A stretch of DNA of 64,000 nucleotides from Polycyclovorans sp002706265 (GTDB lineage Bacteria > Pseudomonadota > Gammaproteobacteria > Nevskiales > Nevskiaceae), in NCBI GenBank assembly GCA_963973915.1, contig CAXBBM010000008.1:1-64000 (forward strand), in the 5' to 3' direction. This document shows positions 54,502-62,849 of this stretch, piece after piece. The position numbers and the translations under genes are program-made. The notes below the pieces were generated by a model. That model was not told the origin of the DNA and made no database searches. It saw only the letters and a program-made list of their open reading frames with translations. Numbering within the stretch: the stretch's first letter is position 1; every line of letters starts with the position of its first letter.

Positions 54502-54987
54502 TCAATCCTCCCTTTTGGTGCGCTGTATGCCTTTCAGCAGGTTGTAGACCAGAGGCCAGATCAGGGTGGTGGCGATGATCGGCATCCACCGCAGCGTGGG
54601 GTCGGCGCTGCGGCTGGTGAGTCCGTCGAGCCAGAACAGCACGAAGACGTACAGGGCCCACAGCGGCACCAGCGCGAACATCACTTGCCAGGTGTCGAGC
54701 AGCACGAACAGCGTGCGCAGGCGGGCGATCAGGTACACCACCACCACATTGGCCAGAGCGTGCTGCCCGAGCGCGGTGCCGAAGGCCACATCCAGCCCCA
54801 GGCCGGCGAGCACGCTGATCACCAGCAAGGCCCCGCCGGGCTGCGTCAGCGCGAAGTAGGAGAGCACCATCGGCACCCAGTAGGGGCGGGACGAGCGCAT
54901 CCAGTCGGGCAGGGCCATCAGTTGCAGCAGCAAGGCCAGTGTGACGCTGACCAGCAGCAGCAGTACCCCCGCGCGGCCGCTTCTCAA
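54502..54987 (-). CDS. mreD: rod shape-determining protein MreD
   Basis: MreD is a polytopic inner-membrane protein of the elongasome. The 161-residue product is hydrophobic with about five helices; PYWVPMVLSYFALTQPGGAL and GTALGQHALANVVVVYLIAR are typical. The start is inferred to be the TTG at 54987, which overlaps the mreC stop in a TTGA junction and gives normal MreD length. The frame continues upstream to 55125 inside mreC without homology. It is followed by mrdA. Confidence 0.92.
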   Translation of the reverse strand: MRSGRAGVLLLLVSVTLALLLQLMALPDWMRSSRPYWVPMVLSYFALTQPGGALLVISVLAGLGLDVAFGTALGQHALANVVVVYLIARLRTLFVLLDTWQVMFALVPLWALYVFVLFWLDGLTSRSADPTLRWMPIIATTLIWPLVYNLLKGIQRTKRED

Positions 54988-55949
54988 GGACGTTTCTCGG
55001 CGGGCGTCGGGGCAGGGCTTGGCGTCGGGCTTGCCGAAGGCGCCGGTGTCGGGCTGGCCGGCGGTGCGTCGGCAGCTTCGACCGCCGCGTCTTCGGCCTC
55101 GATGTTGTCCAGACTTTCGGCCCACACCAGCAGTGCCTGGCGGCCCTGATTCAACTGGGCGCTGGGGTGGGCGCGCGCTTCCAGAAAGTGGGCGCCCGGA
55201 GTATTGCGCAGACTGTGCACGCGGCCCACCGGGTATCCGGGTGGAAAACGGCCGCCCAGGGGCGACGACACCAGCAGATCACCCTCGCGAATGTCGACGT
55301 TGGTGGGCAGAAACGGCAGTCGCAGCCCGGCGCCGTCGCCACTGCCCACGGCAATGGTCTGCAGGCCTGTGCGGTTCACTTCAACCGGAATGCCATGATC
55401 GGGATCGGTGATCAGGATGGCGCGCGAGTGCCGGTACGACACCTCCAGCACCTGGCCCAGCACGCCGTACGCATCGATCAGCGCCTGGCCGCGGTAGACG
55501 CCTTCGCGACGCCCCTTGTTGAGCGTGATCTGGTGGCGGTAAGGGTCCTGGTTGATGTCGATGATCTCGGCGATCAGCACTTTTTCTTCCAGCGCTTCGC
55601 TGGACGCCAGCAACACCCGCAACCGTTCGTTCTCGGCCTCGATGGACTCCAGACGTTGCAGGCGCGCCTGCAGCCTGAGCAGGGTGCTCTGCAGCTCGTG
55701 GTTCTCGGCTTCGAGCGACTCGCGACTTTGCAGGCGGTCGGCCACGAAGCCGGCGCGCACCGGCGTCTGCGCCACCCACACCAGAGGCGCCAGCGCGGTG
55801 GCCACGCCCTCGCGCACGGTGATCAGGTGATCGCCCTGATGGTCGGCGAACACCAGCCCCATCGACAGCAGCATCAGCAGCAGCGTGGGCAGGCCCAGGC
55901 CACCGACGCGGACCTGTCCGGAGTCGGGATCGACGTAGTTACCGTGCAT
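54984..55949 (-). CDS. mreC: rod shape-determining protein MreC
   Basis: MreC is a periplasmic scaffold that activates PBP2. The 321-residue product has a membrane helix (about 20-37) and a coiled coil (about 72-118, LESIEAENERLRVLLAS). The beta-domain pair typical of MreC follows, with NKGRREGVYRGQALIDAYGV, ILITDPDHGIPVEVNRT and LLVSSPLGGRFPPGYPVG. The last 30 residues are Pro/Ser/Ala-rich repeats and probably disordered. mreB lies 62 bp upstream and mreD overlaps the stop. Confidence 0.95.
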   Translation of the reverse strand: MHGNYVDPDSGQVRVGGLGLPTLLLMLLSMGLVFADHQGDHLITVREGVATALAPLVWVAQTPVRAGFVADRLQSRESLEAENHELQSTLLRLQARLQRLESIEAENERLRVLLASSEALEEKVLIAEIIDINQDPYRHQITLNKGRREGVYRGQALIDAYGVLGQVLEVSYRHSRAILITDPDHGIPVEVNRTGLQTIAVGSGDGAGLRLPFLPTNVDIREGDLLVSSPLGGRFPPGYPVGRVHSLRNTPGAHFLEARAHPSAQLNQGRQALLVWAESLDNIEAEDAAVEAADAPPASPTPAPSASPTPSPAPTPAEKRP

Positions 55950-56011
55950 GCGGGCAGACGCGTGCGCACGGGGCGGTGGACGGATTCATGCCCATCGCGC
56001 GCGCCGGGCCT

Positions 56012-57049
56012 TCAGTCGAAGCTGTAGAAATCGCCCTGACGATCGAGCATGTTGAGCACCATGCCGCCGCCGCGGGCGACGCAGGTCAGGGGGTCTTCGG
56101 CAATGATCACCGGCAGGCCGGTTTCTTCACTGATCAGCTTGTCAAGGTCGCGCAGCAGGGCGCCGCCGCCGGTGAGCACGATGCCGCGCTCGGCGACGTC
56201 GGACCCCAGTTCGGGCGGGGTGCGCTCCAGCGCCTGCTTGACGGCCTTGACGATGCCGGCCAGCGGCTCCTGCAATGCGTCGAGAATTTCGTTGGAGTTC
56301 ATCGTGAAGTTGCGCGGCACGCCCGCCGCGAGGTGACGGCCCACCACATCGATCTCGGTCACTTCGTGACCGGGGAAGGCGGTGCCGATTTCCTGCTTGA
56401 TGCGCTCGGCCGTGGCTTCACCGATCAGCATGTTGTATTGGCGGCGCACGTAGCTGACGATGGCTTCATCGAACTTGTCACCGCCGATGCGCACGCTTTC
56501 GGCATAAACGATGCCGTTGAGCGAGATCACGGCCACCTCGGAGGTGCCGCCGCCAATGTCGACCACCATCGAGCCGCGTGCTTCACCGACCGGAATGCCG
56601 GCGCCGAGCGCTGCGGCAATGGGTTCTTCGATGACGTAGACCTTGCGGGCGCCGGCGTTTTCCACCGACTCGCGGATGGCGCGGCGCTCCACCTGGGTGC
56701 TGCCGTAGGGCACACAGACCACCACGCGGGTGATGGGGCGCATCAGGCGGCCTTTCTGCACCTTGCGAATGAAGTACTGCAACATCTTCTCGGTGACGGT
56801 GTAGTCGGCGATCACGCCATCGCGCATCGGGCGGATGGTGGAGATGTTGGTGGGGGTGCGGCCGAGCATCTGCTTGGCATCGATGCCCACGGCCTCGATC
56901 TTCTTGTGGCCCTTGGAATCAAGGCGTATCGCGACCACCGATGGTTCGTTGAGCACGATTCCCTCGTCTCGGACGTAGACCAGGGTGTTTGCGGTGCCGA
57001 GGTCAATGGACAGGTCATTGACGAACAGGCGACGGACGGCGTCGATCAT
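56012..57049 (-). CDS. mreB: actin-like rod shape protein MreB
   Basis: MreB forms membrane-associated filaments that steer wall synthesis. The 345-residue product has the actin-fold signatures: phosphate-1 SIDLGTANTLVYV (14-26), phosphate-2 DIGGGTSEVAVIS, adenosine motif LTGGGALLRDLDKLI and the connect motifs. It is first in a seven-gene minus-strand cluster (mreBCD-mrdA-rodA-mltB-rlpA). It is divergent from gatC, with 155 bp between the starts. Confidence 0.97.
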   Translation of the reverse strand: MIDAVRRLFVNDLSIDLGTANTLVYVRDEGIVLNEPSVVAIRLDSKGHKKIEAVGIDAKQMLGRTPTNISTIRPMRDGVIADYTVTEKMLQYFIRKVQKGRLMRPITRVVVCVPYGSTQVERRAIRESVENAGARKVYVIEEPIAAALGAGIPVGEARGSMVVDIGGGTSEVAVISLNGIVYAESVRIGGDKFDEAIVSYVRRQYNMLIGEATAERIKQEIGTAFPGHEVTEIDVVGRHLAAGVPRNFTMNSNEILDALQEPLAGIVKAVKQALERTPPELGSDVAERGIVLTGGGALLRDLDKLISEETGLPVIIAEDPLTCVARGGGMVLNMLDRQGDFYSFD

Positions 57050-57068
57050 CGAAGGCGTTATTCGTTTA

Positions 57069-57096
57069 GTTGTAGCGTGAAGAGGCGGGCATCAAA
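57069..57096 (-). promoter_or_regulatory. possible mreB promoter
   Basis: On the minus strand, TTTGAT (complement at 57091-57096), 16 bp, then TACAAC (complement at 57069-57074) gives a modest sigma-70 match. The transcription start would fall about 13-15 bp before the mreB ATG. The spacing is slightly short, so this is tentative. Confidence 0.35.
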
Positions 57097-57204
57097 GCAA
57101 TTCAGTGCCCGAGAAGGCAACGCGCAGCATACAATGGCGCGGCGCAGCCATCATAGACCAAAGCAGGCTGACTCACGCCGCCCCAGACCCATCACCGTGT
57201 TGCC

Positions 57205-57492
57205 ATGACCCTAACGCCAGACCAGATTCAACAGGTTGCGCACCTTGCGCGGCTGGACCTTGCCCCCGACCGGGTGGCGATCTATGCCCAGCAGTTGACC
57301 AACATTCTCGACATGGTGGGCCAGTTGTCCGGCGCCAGCACCGAGGCTGTGCTGCCCATGGCCCACCCGCTGGACATGCACCAGCGCCTGCGCCCCGATG
57401 TGGTCACCGAGCCGAACCAGCGCGAGGCGTTCCAGGCGCACGCGCCGGCCGTTCAGGATGGCCTTTACCGGGTGCCGAAGGTCATCGAATAA
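57205..57492 (+). CDS. gatC: Asp/Glu-tRNA amidotransferase subunit GatC
   Basis: GatC is the small structural subunit of GatCAB, which amidates mischarged Glu-tRNA-Gln or Asp-tRNA-Asn. The 95-residue product has the family layout: QIQQVAHLARLDLAPDRVAI, LTNILDMVGQLSGASTEAVL and the C-terminal RPDVVTEPNQREAFQAHAP...YRVPKVIE. It leads gatC-gatA-gatB. A TACAAT box at 57130-57135 could belong to its promoter, without a clear -35. Confidence 0.95.
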   Translation: MTLTPDQIQQVAHLARLDLAPDRVAIYAQQLTNILDMVGQLSGASTEAVLPMAHPLDMHQRLRPDVVTEPNQREAFQAHAPAVQDGLYRVPKVIE

Positions 57493-57572
57493 CCGTGACC
57501 CGCCATCAGGGCCCGCAGGCCCGATGGCCGCGCCCCGACGGGGTGGTCACCCCTCACGAATCAAGAGAGCAC

Positions 57573-59030
57573 ATGCACACCTCAAGCCTCAAGAAGCTCA
57601 GCGAAGGTCTGCGCACCCGGCAGTTCAGCTCGCGTGAGCTGACCCAGCATTTCCTGGCGCGCATCGACACGCTGGACCCGCAGATCAACAGTTTCATTAC
57701 CGTGACCGCCGAGCGGGCACTGTCGCAGGCCGATGCCGCCGACCGGCGCATCGCCGAAGGCACCGCCACCGCCTTGACCGGCATCCCGATCGCGCAAAAG
57801 GACCTGTTCTGTACCGAAGGCGTGCGCACCAGCTGTGCCAGCCGCATGCTCGACCGCTTCATCGCGCCCTACGATGCGACCGTGGTCAAAAAGCTGCACG
57901 CCGAGGCCGGCATGGTGATGCTGGGCAAATGCAACATGGACGAGTTCGCCATGGGCTCGTCCAACGAAACCTCGTGGTACGGCCCGGTGAAGAACCCCTG
58001 GGACCTGAACCGCGTGCCCGGCGGCTCGTCCGGCGGCAGTGTGGCGGCCGTGGCCGCCGGCCTTGCGCCCGTGGCCACCGCCACCGACACCGGGGGCTCG
58101 ATTCGCCAGCCGGCGGCATTGACCAATCTGACCGGCATCAAGCCCACCTACGGCCGCGTGTCGCGGTTCGGAATGATCGCGTTCGCCTCCAGTCTTGATC
58201 AGGGCGGGGTGGTGGCCCGTTCGGCAGAAGATGCCGCCTACGTGCTGCAGGCCATGAGCGGCTTCGACCCGCTCGATTCCACCAGCGCCGATCGCCCCGT
58301 GGATGACCTGCTGGCAGGGCTGCAGCATCCCATCAGCGGCCTGAAGATCGGCCTGCCGGCCGAGTTCTTCGGCGACGGCATGGCGGTTGGCGTGCGTGCC
58401 GTCATCGATGCGGCCATCAAAACCCTCGAAAGTCTGGGCGCACGCTGCGTGCCGGTGCAACTGCCGAATGCGCCGCTGTCGGTCCCCGCCTACTACGTGG
58501 TGGCCCCGGCGGAAGCCAGTTCCAACCTGTCGCGTTACGACGGCGTGCGCTTCGGCCACCGTGCTGAAGGCGTTAAAAATCTCGAAGAGTTGTATAAAAA
58601 GTCACGCGGCGAAGGCTTCGGTGCCGAGGTGCAGCGGCGCATCATGATGGGCACCTATGTGCTCAGCCACGGTTATTACGATGCCTACTATCTGCAGGCG
58701 CAGAAGGTTCGGCGGCTGATCTCGCGGGACTTCAAGCAGGCCTTCGAGCAGGTCGACCTGATTCTGGCGCCGACCACGACCGACGTGGCGTTCCGCTTCG
58801 GCGAGAAAACCGACGATCCGGTGGCTATGTATCTGAACGACGTCTACACCATCGCCGCCAATCTGGCGGGCATTCCCGCCATGAGCCTGCCGGCGGGATT
58901 CGTCGACGGCCTGCCGGTCGGTCTGCAACTGATGGGCAATTATTTCAGCGAGGCGCGATTGCTGGGCGTTGCGCATCAGTATCAGCAGGCCACCGCCTGG
59001 CACACGCAGATGCCGAAGGGGTTCAACTAA
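57573..59030 (+). CDS. gatA: Asp/Glu-tRNA amidotransferase subunit GatA
   Basis: GatA is the amidase that releases ammonia from glutamine for GatB. The 485-residue product has the amidase-signature catalytic triad: Lys76 in IPIAQKDLF, the cis-serine in GGSSGGS (150-156) and nucleophile Ser176 in TDTGGSIRQP. ATG 57573 follows AAGAGAG. The frame upstream to 57105 overlaps gatC and is not coding. Its TAA shares an A with the gatB ATG (TAATG). Confidence 0.97.
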   Translation: MHTSSLKKLSEGLRTRQFSSRELTQHFLARIDTLDPQINSFITVTAERALSQADAADRRIAEGTATALTGIPIAQKDLFCTEGVRTSCASRMLDRFIAPYDATVVKKLHAEAGMVMLGKCNMDEFAMGSSNETSWYGPVKNPWDLNRVPGGSSGGSVAAVAAGLAPVATATDTGGSIRQPAALTNLTGIKPTYGRVSRFGMIAFASSLDQGGVVARSAEDAAYVLQAMSGFDPLDSTSADRPVDDLLAGLQHPISGLKIGLPAEFFGDGMAVGVRAVIDAAIKTLESLGARCVPVQLPNAPLSVPAYYVVAPAEASSNLSRYDGVRFGHRAEGVKNLEELYKKSRGEGFGAEVQRRIMMGTYVLSHGYYDAYYLQAQKVRRLISRDFKQAFEQVDLILAPTTTDVAFRFGEKTDDPVAMYLNDVYTIAANLAGIPAMSLPAGFVDGLPVGLQLMGNYFSEARLLGVAHQYQQATAWHTQMPKGFN

Positions 59031-60475
59031 TGGCGCAGCACGAATGGGAAGCGGTGATCGGGCTGGAAGTGCACTGCCAGCTCTCCACCAAGACCAAGAT
59101 TTTCTCTGGCGCCAACACCGCCTACGGCGCCGAACCCAACACGCAGGCCGATGCCGTGACCCTGGGCCTGCCGGGCGTGTTGCCGGTGCTGAACGGCGCC
59201 GCACTGGAAATGGCCATCAAGTTCGGCCTGTCGGTGGACGCGCAGATCGCGCGTCGCTGTGTGTTCGCGCGCAAGCATTATTTTTACCCTGACCTGCCCA
59301 AGGGCTATCAGATTTCGCAGTACGAGCTGCCCATCGTCGAGCACGGCGTGCTCGACATTGAGGTGAACGGCGCCACCAAGCGCATCGGCATCACCCGTGC
59401 CCACATGGAAGAAGACGCCGGCAAGTCGCTGCACGAAAATTTTGTCGGTGAAACCGGCATCGACCTCAACCGCGCCGGCACGCCCCTGATCGAGATCGTC
59501 TCGGAGCCGGACATCCGCTCCTCCGACGAGGCCGTGGCCTACCTGAAAAAACTGCACCAGATCGTCGTGTATCTGGGCATCTGCGACGGCAACATGCAGG
59601 AAGGCTCGTTCCGCTGCGACGCCAACGTGTCGGTGCGCCGCAAGGGCACCGAAAAGTTCGGCACCCGCACCGAAACCAAGAACATCAACTCGTTTCGCTA
59701 TGTGCACGCCGCCATCGACTTTGAGATCGAGCGCCAGATCGAGGTGATCGAAGGCGGCGGCAAGATCATCCAGGAAACCCGCCTTTATAACCCCGGCACC
59801 GGCGAGACCCGCAGCATGCGCGTCAAGGAAGATGCCAACGATTACCGGTACTTCCCCGACCCCGACCTGCTGCCGGTGATCGTCACCGACGATGAGATCG
59901 AGCGCATCCGCGCCACCCTGCCCGAACTGCCCGAAGCCAAGCGCGACCGCTTCGTCGCCCAGTACGGCCTGCCGGTCTATGACGCGGGGGTGCTCACCGG
60001 CGAAGGTCCGCTGGCCGACTACTACGAGACGGTGGTGAAAGACTCGGGTGCCGACCCCAAGCTCTGTGCCAACTGGATCATCACCGACCTTCTGGGCGGC
60101 TTGAACAAGGCCGGTCACGGCATCCAGGACAGCGTCATCACCGCGCCGATGATGGCCGGACTGATGAAGCGCATGGCCGACAACACCCTGTCGGGCAAGC
60201 TGGCCAAGGAAGTGTTCGAGGCTATGTCGGACGGCGAGGGCGATGCCGATGCCATCATCGACAGGAAGGGCCTGCGGCAGATCACCGATGACGGGGCGAT
60301 TCTGGCCGTCATTCAACAGGTGATGGACGCCAATCCCGGCCAGCTCGCCCAGTACCGCGAGGGCAAGGACAAGCTGTTCGGGTTTTTTGTCGGGCAGGTG
60401 ATGAAGGCAAGCCAGGGCAAGGCCAACCCCGATGCCGTGAATCGTTTGCTCAAGACGGCGTTGGCGGGCGAATGA
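59030..60475 (+). CDS. gatB: Asp/Glu-tRNA amidotransferase subunit GatB
   Basis: GatB binds and activates the mischarged tRNA through phosphorylation and amidation. The 481-residue product shows EAVIGLEVHCQLSTKTKIFS, FYPDLPKGYQISQYELPI and NRAGTPLIEIVSEPDIRS, with the cradle domain followed by the YqeY-like C-terminal tail domain (about 330-478). Translation is coupled to gatA (TAATG) and overlaps hslO by 4 bp. Confidence 0.97.
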   Translation: MAQHEWEAVIGLEVHCQLSTKTKIFSGANTAYGAEPNTQADAVTLGLPGVLPVLNGAALEMAIKFGLSVDAQIARRCVFARKHYFYPDLPKGYQISQYELPIVEHGVLDIEVNGATKRIGITRAHMEEDAGKSLHENFVGETGIDLNRAGTPLIEIVSEPDIRSSDEAVAYLKKLHQIVVYLGICDGNMQEGSFRCDANVSVRRKGTEKFGTRTETKNINSFRYVHAAIDFEIERQIEVIEGGGKIIQETRLYNPGTGETRSMRVKEDANDYRYFPDPDLLPVIVTDDEIERIRATLPELPEAKRDRFVAQYGLPVYDAGVLTGEGPLADYYETVVKDSGADPKLCANWIITDLLGGLNKAGHGIQDSVITAPMMAGLMKRMADNTLSGKLAKEVFEAMSDGEGDADAIIDRKGLRQITDDGAILAVIQQVMDANPGQLAQYREGKDKLFGFFVGQVMKASQGKANPDAVNRLLKTALAGE

Positions 60476-61452
60476 ATCAACTGTTGCCGTTTCTGATTCC
60501 GGGTCGCGGCGCGCGCGGCTACTGGGTGCAGATCACCGAAGGGCTTGAGACCATGTTCGGCTGGCGCGATTACCCGCCCGATGTCGCCCAGCAACTCGGC
60601 GAAGCGCTGGCGGCGGCGCCCCTGCTGGCGGCCGACATGACCCAAGCGGGGCGGTTCAATCTGCAGTTTCAGGGTGAAGGCCCGCTCAAACTGCTGGTGA
60701 CCCAGATCGACGCGCAATTGCGCCTGCGCGGCATGGCCAAGCACGCGCCGGATGCGGCGGGTGATTTTCAGGCCTTGATGAAAGGCGGGCTGCTGGCCGC
60801 GATGATCGAGCCCGAGGGCGATGGCGAGCGCTATCAGGCCATGGTCGAAGTCGTGGGCCTGGCGCTGTCTGAAGCCCTGCAAATCTATTTCGGCCGCTCC
60901 GAGCAGCTACAAACCCTGATCCGCCTCTCGGCCTCCGAAGGCAAATTGGCGGGATTACTGGTGCAGCGGCTGCCCGAGGGCGAAGGCGCGCGCAGTGCGA
61001 GGGCCGCCGGCGCCCGCAGCGCAGCCCAACCTCCGGCCTTGGGTGGCGAGTCCGGGGGCGAGCACGTGGACCCAGATCACGCTGCGGCTGGCTCAGGCAA
61101 TGTCGACAACGACAACTGGGAACACGTCTACACCCTGATGCGCACGGTCACGCCCGATGACCTTCAGAAATGGAGCGGCGAAGAACTGCTGAACCGCATC
61201 TTTGCCGAAGATGAAGTCAGGGTGTTCGAGCCGCGGCCCATCGAGCTGGTGTGCCGCTGCTCCGACGCGCAGATCTCCGCCATGCTGCTGGGTCTGGGGC
61301 GCGACGAGGTCGACTCGGTGCTCGCCGAGCAGGGTGCGGTGGCCATCAACTGTGAGTTCTGCGGTCGCGGCTATCGCTACGACCCGGCCGATGTGGTGGC
61401 TCTATTTGCCGCCGATGCCGCGTCAGGTAACGACCAGGCCACGCGTCATTGA
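60472..61452 (+). CDS. hslO: redox-regulated chaperone Hsp33
   Basis: Hsp33 is activated by oxidative stress through zinc loss and disulfide formation. The 326-residue product has zinc ligands Cys261 and Cys263 (CRC) and Cys294 and Cys297 (CEFC), in the canonical CxC...CxxC arrangement. Residues 171-214 are an Ala/Gly/Ser-rich stretch not found in E. coli Hsp33, placed between the substrate-binding core and the redox switch. The rest aligns well (LFAEDEVRVFEP, VDSVLAEQGAV). It overlaps gatB by 4 bp. Confidence 0.92.
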   Translation: MNQLLPFLIPGRGARGYWVQITEGLETMFGWRDYPPDVAQQLGEALAAAPLLAADMTQAGRFNLQFQGEGPLKLLVTQIDAQLRLRGMAKHAPDAAGDFQALMKGGLLAAMIEPEGDGERYQAMVEVVGLALSEALQIYFGRSEQLQTLIRLSASEGKLAGLLVQRLPEGEGARSARAAGARSAAQPPALGGESGGEHVDPDHAAAGSGNVDNDNWEHVYTLMRTVTPDDLQKWSGEELLNRIFAEDEVRVFEPRPIELVCRCSDAQISAMLLGLGRDEVDSVLAEQGAVAINCEFCGRGYRYDPADVVALFAADAASGNDQATRH

Positions 61453-61545
61453 ATTGAGTGATTGAGTAAATGGGGTGAGTCCCCGGGGCGCATGGCCGCC
61501 GCGGGTTTTGCGGGTTCGTCGCGGTTGCGGGAAAGGTGCAGGGCA

Positions 61546-61959
61546 ATGATGCAAGTCGCACATTTTGTGGGGCCCAGTGCCATTGCCGGCGCCGGTCTGT
61601 TTGCCGGGGCCGACGTCAGCGCCGGCGCGACGATCTACCGCTACGACGAGCGCTTCGTGATCAAGCTGGCCGACGCCGAGCTCGATGCCATGCCGCCCGC
61701 AGTGCGCGCCGAATTCATCAAGTACTGCTACCGCGGTCGTGGCGAGCACCGGCTGGTCGACGCCTGGTACTACTGTGCCGATGACGCGCGTTTCTTCAAC
61801 CACAGCGATCACCCCAATGCGGTGTGGGATGAGTCTGCCGACGCCTACCTTGCGGCGCGCGACATCGCCAGGGGCGAAGAGATCACCTGTGATTACCGCA
61901 GCTTCAGCGAGCCCGGTGACTACGAGTTCATCGCCGCCGACGCGGAGCCTGCCCGGTGA
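61546..61959 (+). CDS. SET-domain protein (first of a tandem pair)
   Basis: The 137-residue protein is a compact SET-domain fold: SAIAGAGLFAGADVSAGATI at the N-terminus, ARFFNHSDHPNAV (the conserved NHS pseudoknot motif) and RDIARGEEITCDYRSF with the catalytic Tyr. This is a bacterial lysine-methyltransferase-like domain without pre- or post-SET cysteines. The target is unknown. The start is ATG 61546 or 61549. Its stop overlaps the GTG of a second SET gene, so they form a two-gene unit after hslO. Confidence 0.88.
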   Translation: MMQVAHFVGPSAIAGAGLFAGADVSAGATIYRYDERFVIKLADAELDAMPPAVRAEFIKYCYRGRGEHRLVDAWYYCADDARFFNHSDHPNAVWDESADAYLAARDIARGEEITCDYRSFSEPGDYEFIAADAEPAR

Positions 61960-62423
61960 TCGTCGTGCCTTACGAGGTGGTGGCCTCGGCGATTCCCGGC
62001 GCCGGCAAGGGGCTGCGCCTCACGGCGCCTGTGGCCCGTGGTGCGGTGATCATTGCGCCCGACAATCTGCACACGGTCTGGCCTGAGGCGCGGCTGCGTC
62101 AATGTGCCCCCGACAGCATTGAAGTGCAGGCCAGCGTGCGCTGGTTCGAGCAATGGTTTTCGATCACGCCGGAGTGGACCGACGAGTGCTACGTCAACCA
62201 CAGCTTCGAGCCCAACGGTCTCTGGCATTTGGGGTTCATCTTCGCCTTGGATGACCTTGCCGCCGGCACGGAATTGACGGTGGACTACCGTTTGCTGCTG
62301 GGCGATGACGAAGATCCCGGCTTCGCCTGCGCGGCCAGTGGTCAGGCCATCCGTGGCTGGCACTGGCGCGAAACGCTGTCGCGTTCAACCGCCCAGCTGG
62401 CCGGGCTTTTCTCCCGGGGCTGA
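61956..62423 (+). CDS. SET-domain protein (second of a tandem pair)
   Basis: The 155-residue protein repeats the same layout as its neighbour: SAIPGAGKGLRLTAPVARGA, DECYVNHSFEPNGLWHLGFI (NHS motif) and DLAAGTELTVDYRLL. An extra helical C-terminal tail (about 120-155) distinguishes it. The GTG start is part of a GTGA overlap with the first gene. The two proteins are clearly diverged, so this is an old duplication or a heteromeric pair. Its 3' end overlaps the convergent ORF by 39 bp. Confidence 0.87.
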   Translation: MIVVPYEVVASAIPGAGKGLRLTAPVARGAVIIAPDNLHTVWPEARLRQCAPDSIEVQASVRWFEQWFSITPEWTDECYVNHSFEPNGLWHLGFIFALDDLAAGTELTVDYRLLLGDDEDPGFACAASGQAIRGWHWRETLSRSTAQLAGLFSRG

Positions 62424-62804
62424 CGGGGCTTCTTCGGCCGCATCCGAATCTGCACCGCCGGGCTCGACCCTGTCTTCGCCCGGCAGCCGTCGCCGGCGCC
62501 ATTGACGCTCGGCCCAGGCCCGGCGCTGTTCGGCGGTCAGTGCGCCGGCGGTGTCGACCATCGCAGCGTGGATCAGTCCCTGCGCGGTGTCGGTTTGCCG
62601 CCGCAGTTTGCCCAGCGCCTCGTGCAGCGCGACCTTTTGCCGGAGCGTGATGAACACATCCTGCGACACGTCTTCGGCCTCGCTGCGCGAGCCGAGCACA
62701 TTAAAGGCGAGGGCCATCAAGCGGTCTGCATGGCGATCAACCAGCCCGGAGAATGCCTGCGCGTTGCCCCGGGCGGTGGCCGCCATCAGCCGTTCATGGT
62801 CCAT
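62385..62804 (-). CDS. chimeric ORF: ECF sigma region 2 joined to a metal-sensor-like tail
   Basis: The 139-residue frame starts like an ECF sigma factor: residues 5-55 carry GNAQAFSGLVDRHADRLMAL and SRSEAEDVSQDVFITL, the region 2.1-2.2 core. Region 2.3-2.4 and all of region 4 are absent. From about residue 58 the sequence instead resembles the C-terminal helix of Spy/CnrX-type periplasmic metal sensors (LHEALGKLRRQTDTAQGLIH and GALTAEQRRAWAERQ). An acidic tail follows. The simplest reading is an in-frame deletion that fused a sigma factor with its co-encoded sensor, leaving a non-functional remnant. A working sigma factor is unlikely. Confidence 0.65.
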   Translation of the reverse strand: MDHERLMAATARGNAQAFSGLVDRHADRLMALAFNVLGSRSEAEDVSQDVFITLRQKVALHEALGKLRRQTDTAQGLIHAAMVDTAGALTAEQRRAWAERQWRRRRLPGEDRVEPGGADSDAAEEAPSAPGEKPGQLGG

Positions 62805-62849
62805 CGGGGCTGTGGTGGCGGCCGGATGGCGGACGGGCCAGGACGCCCA

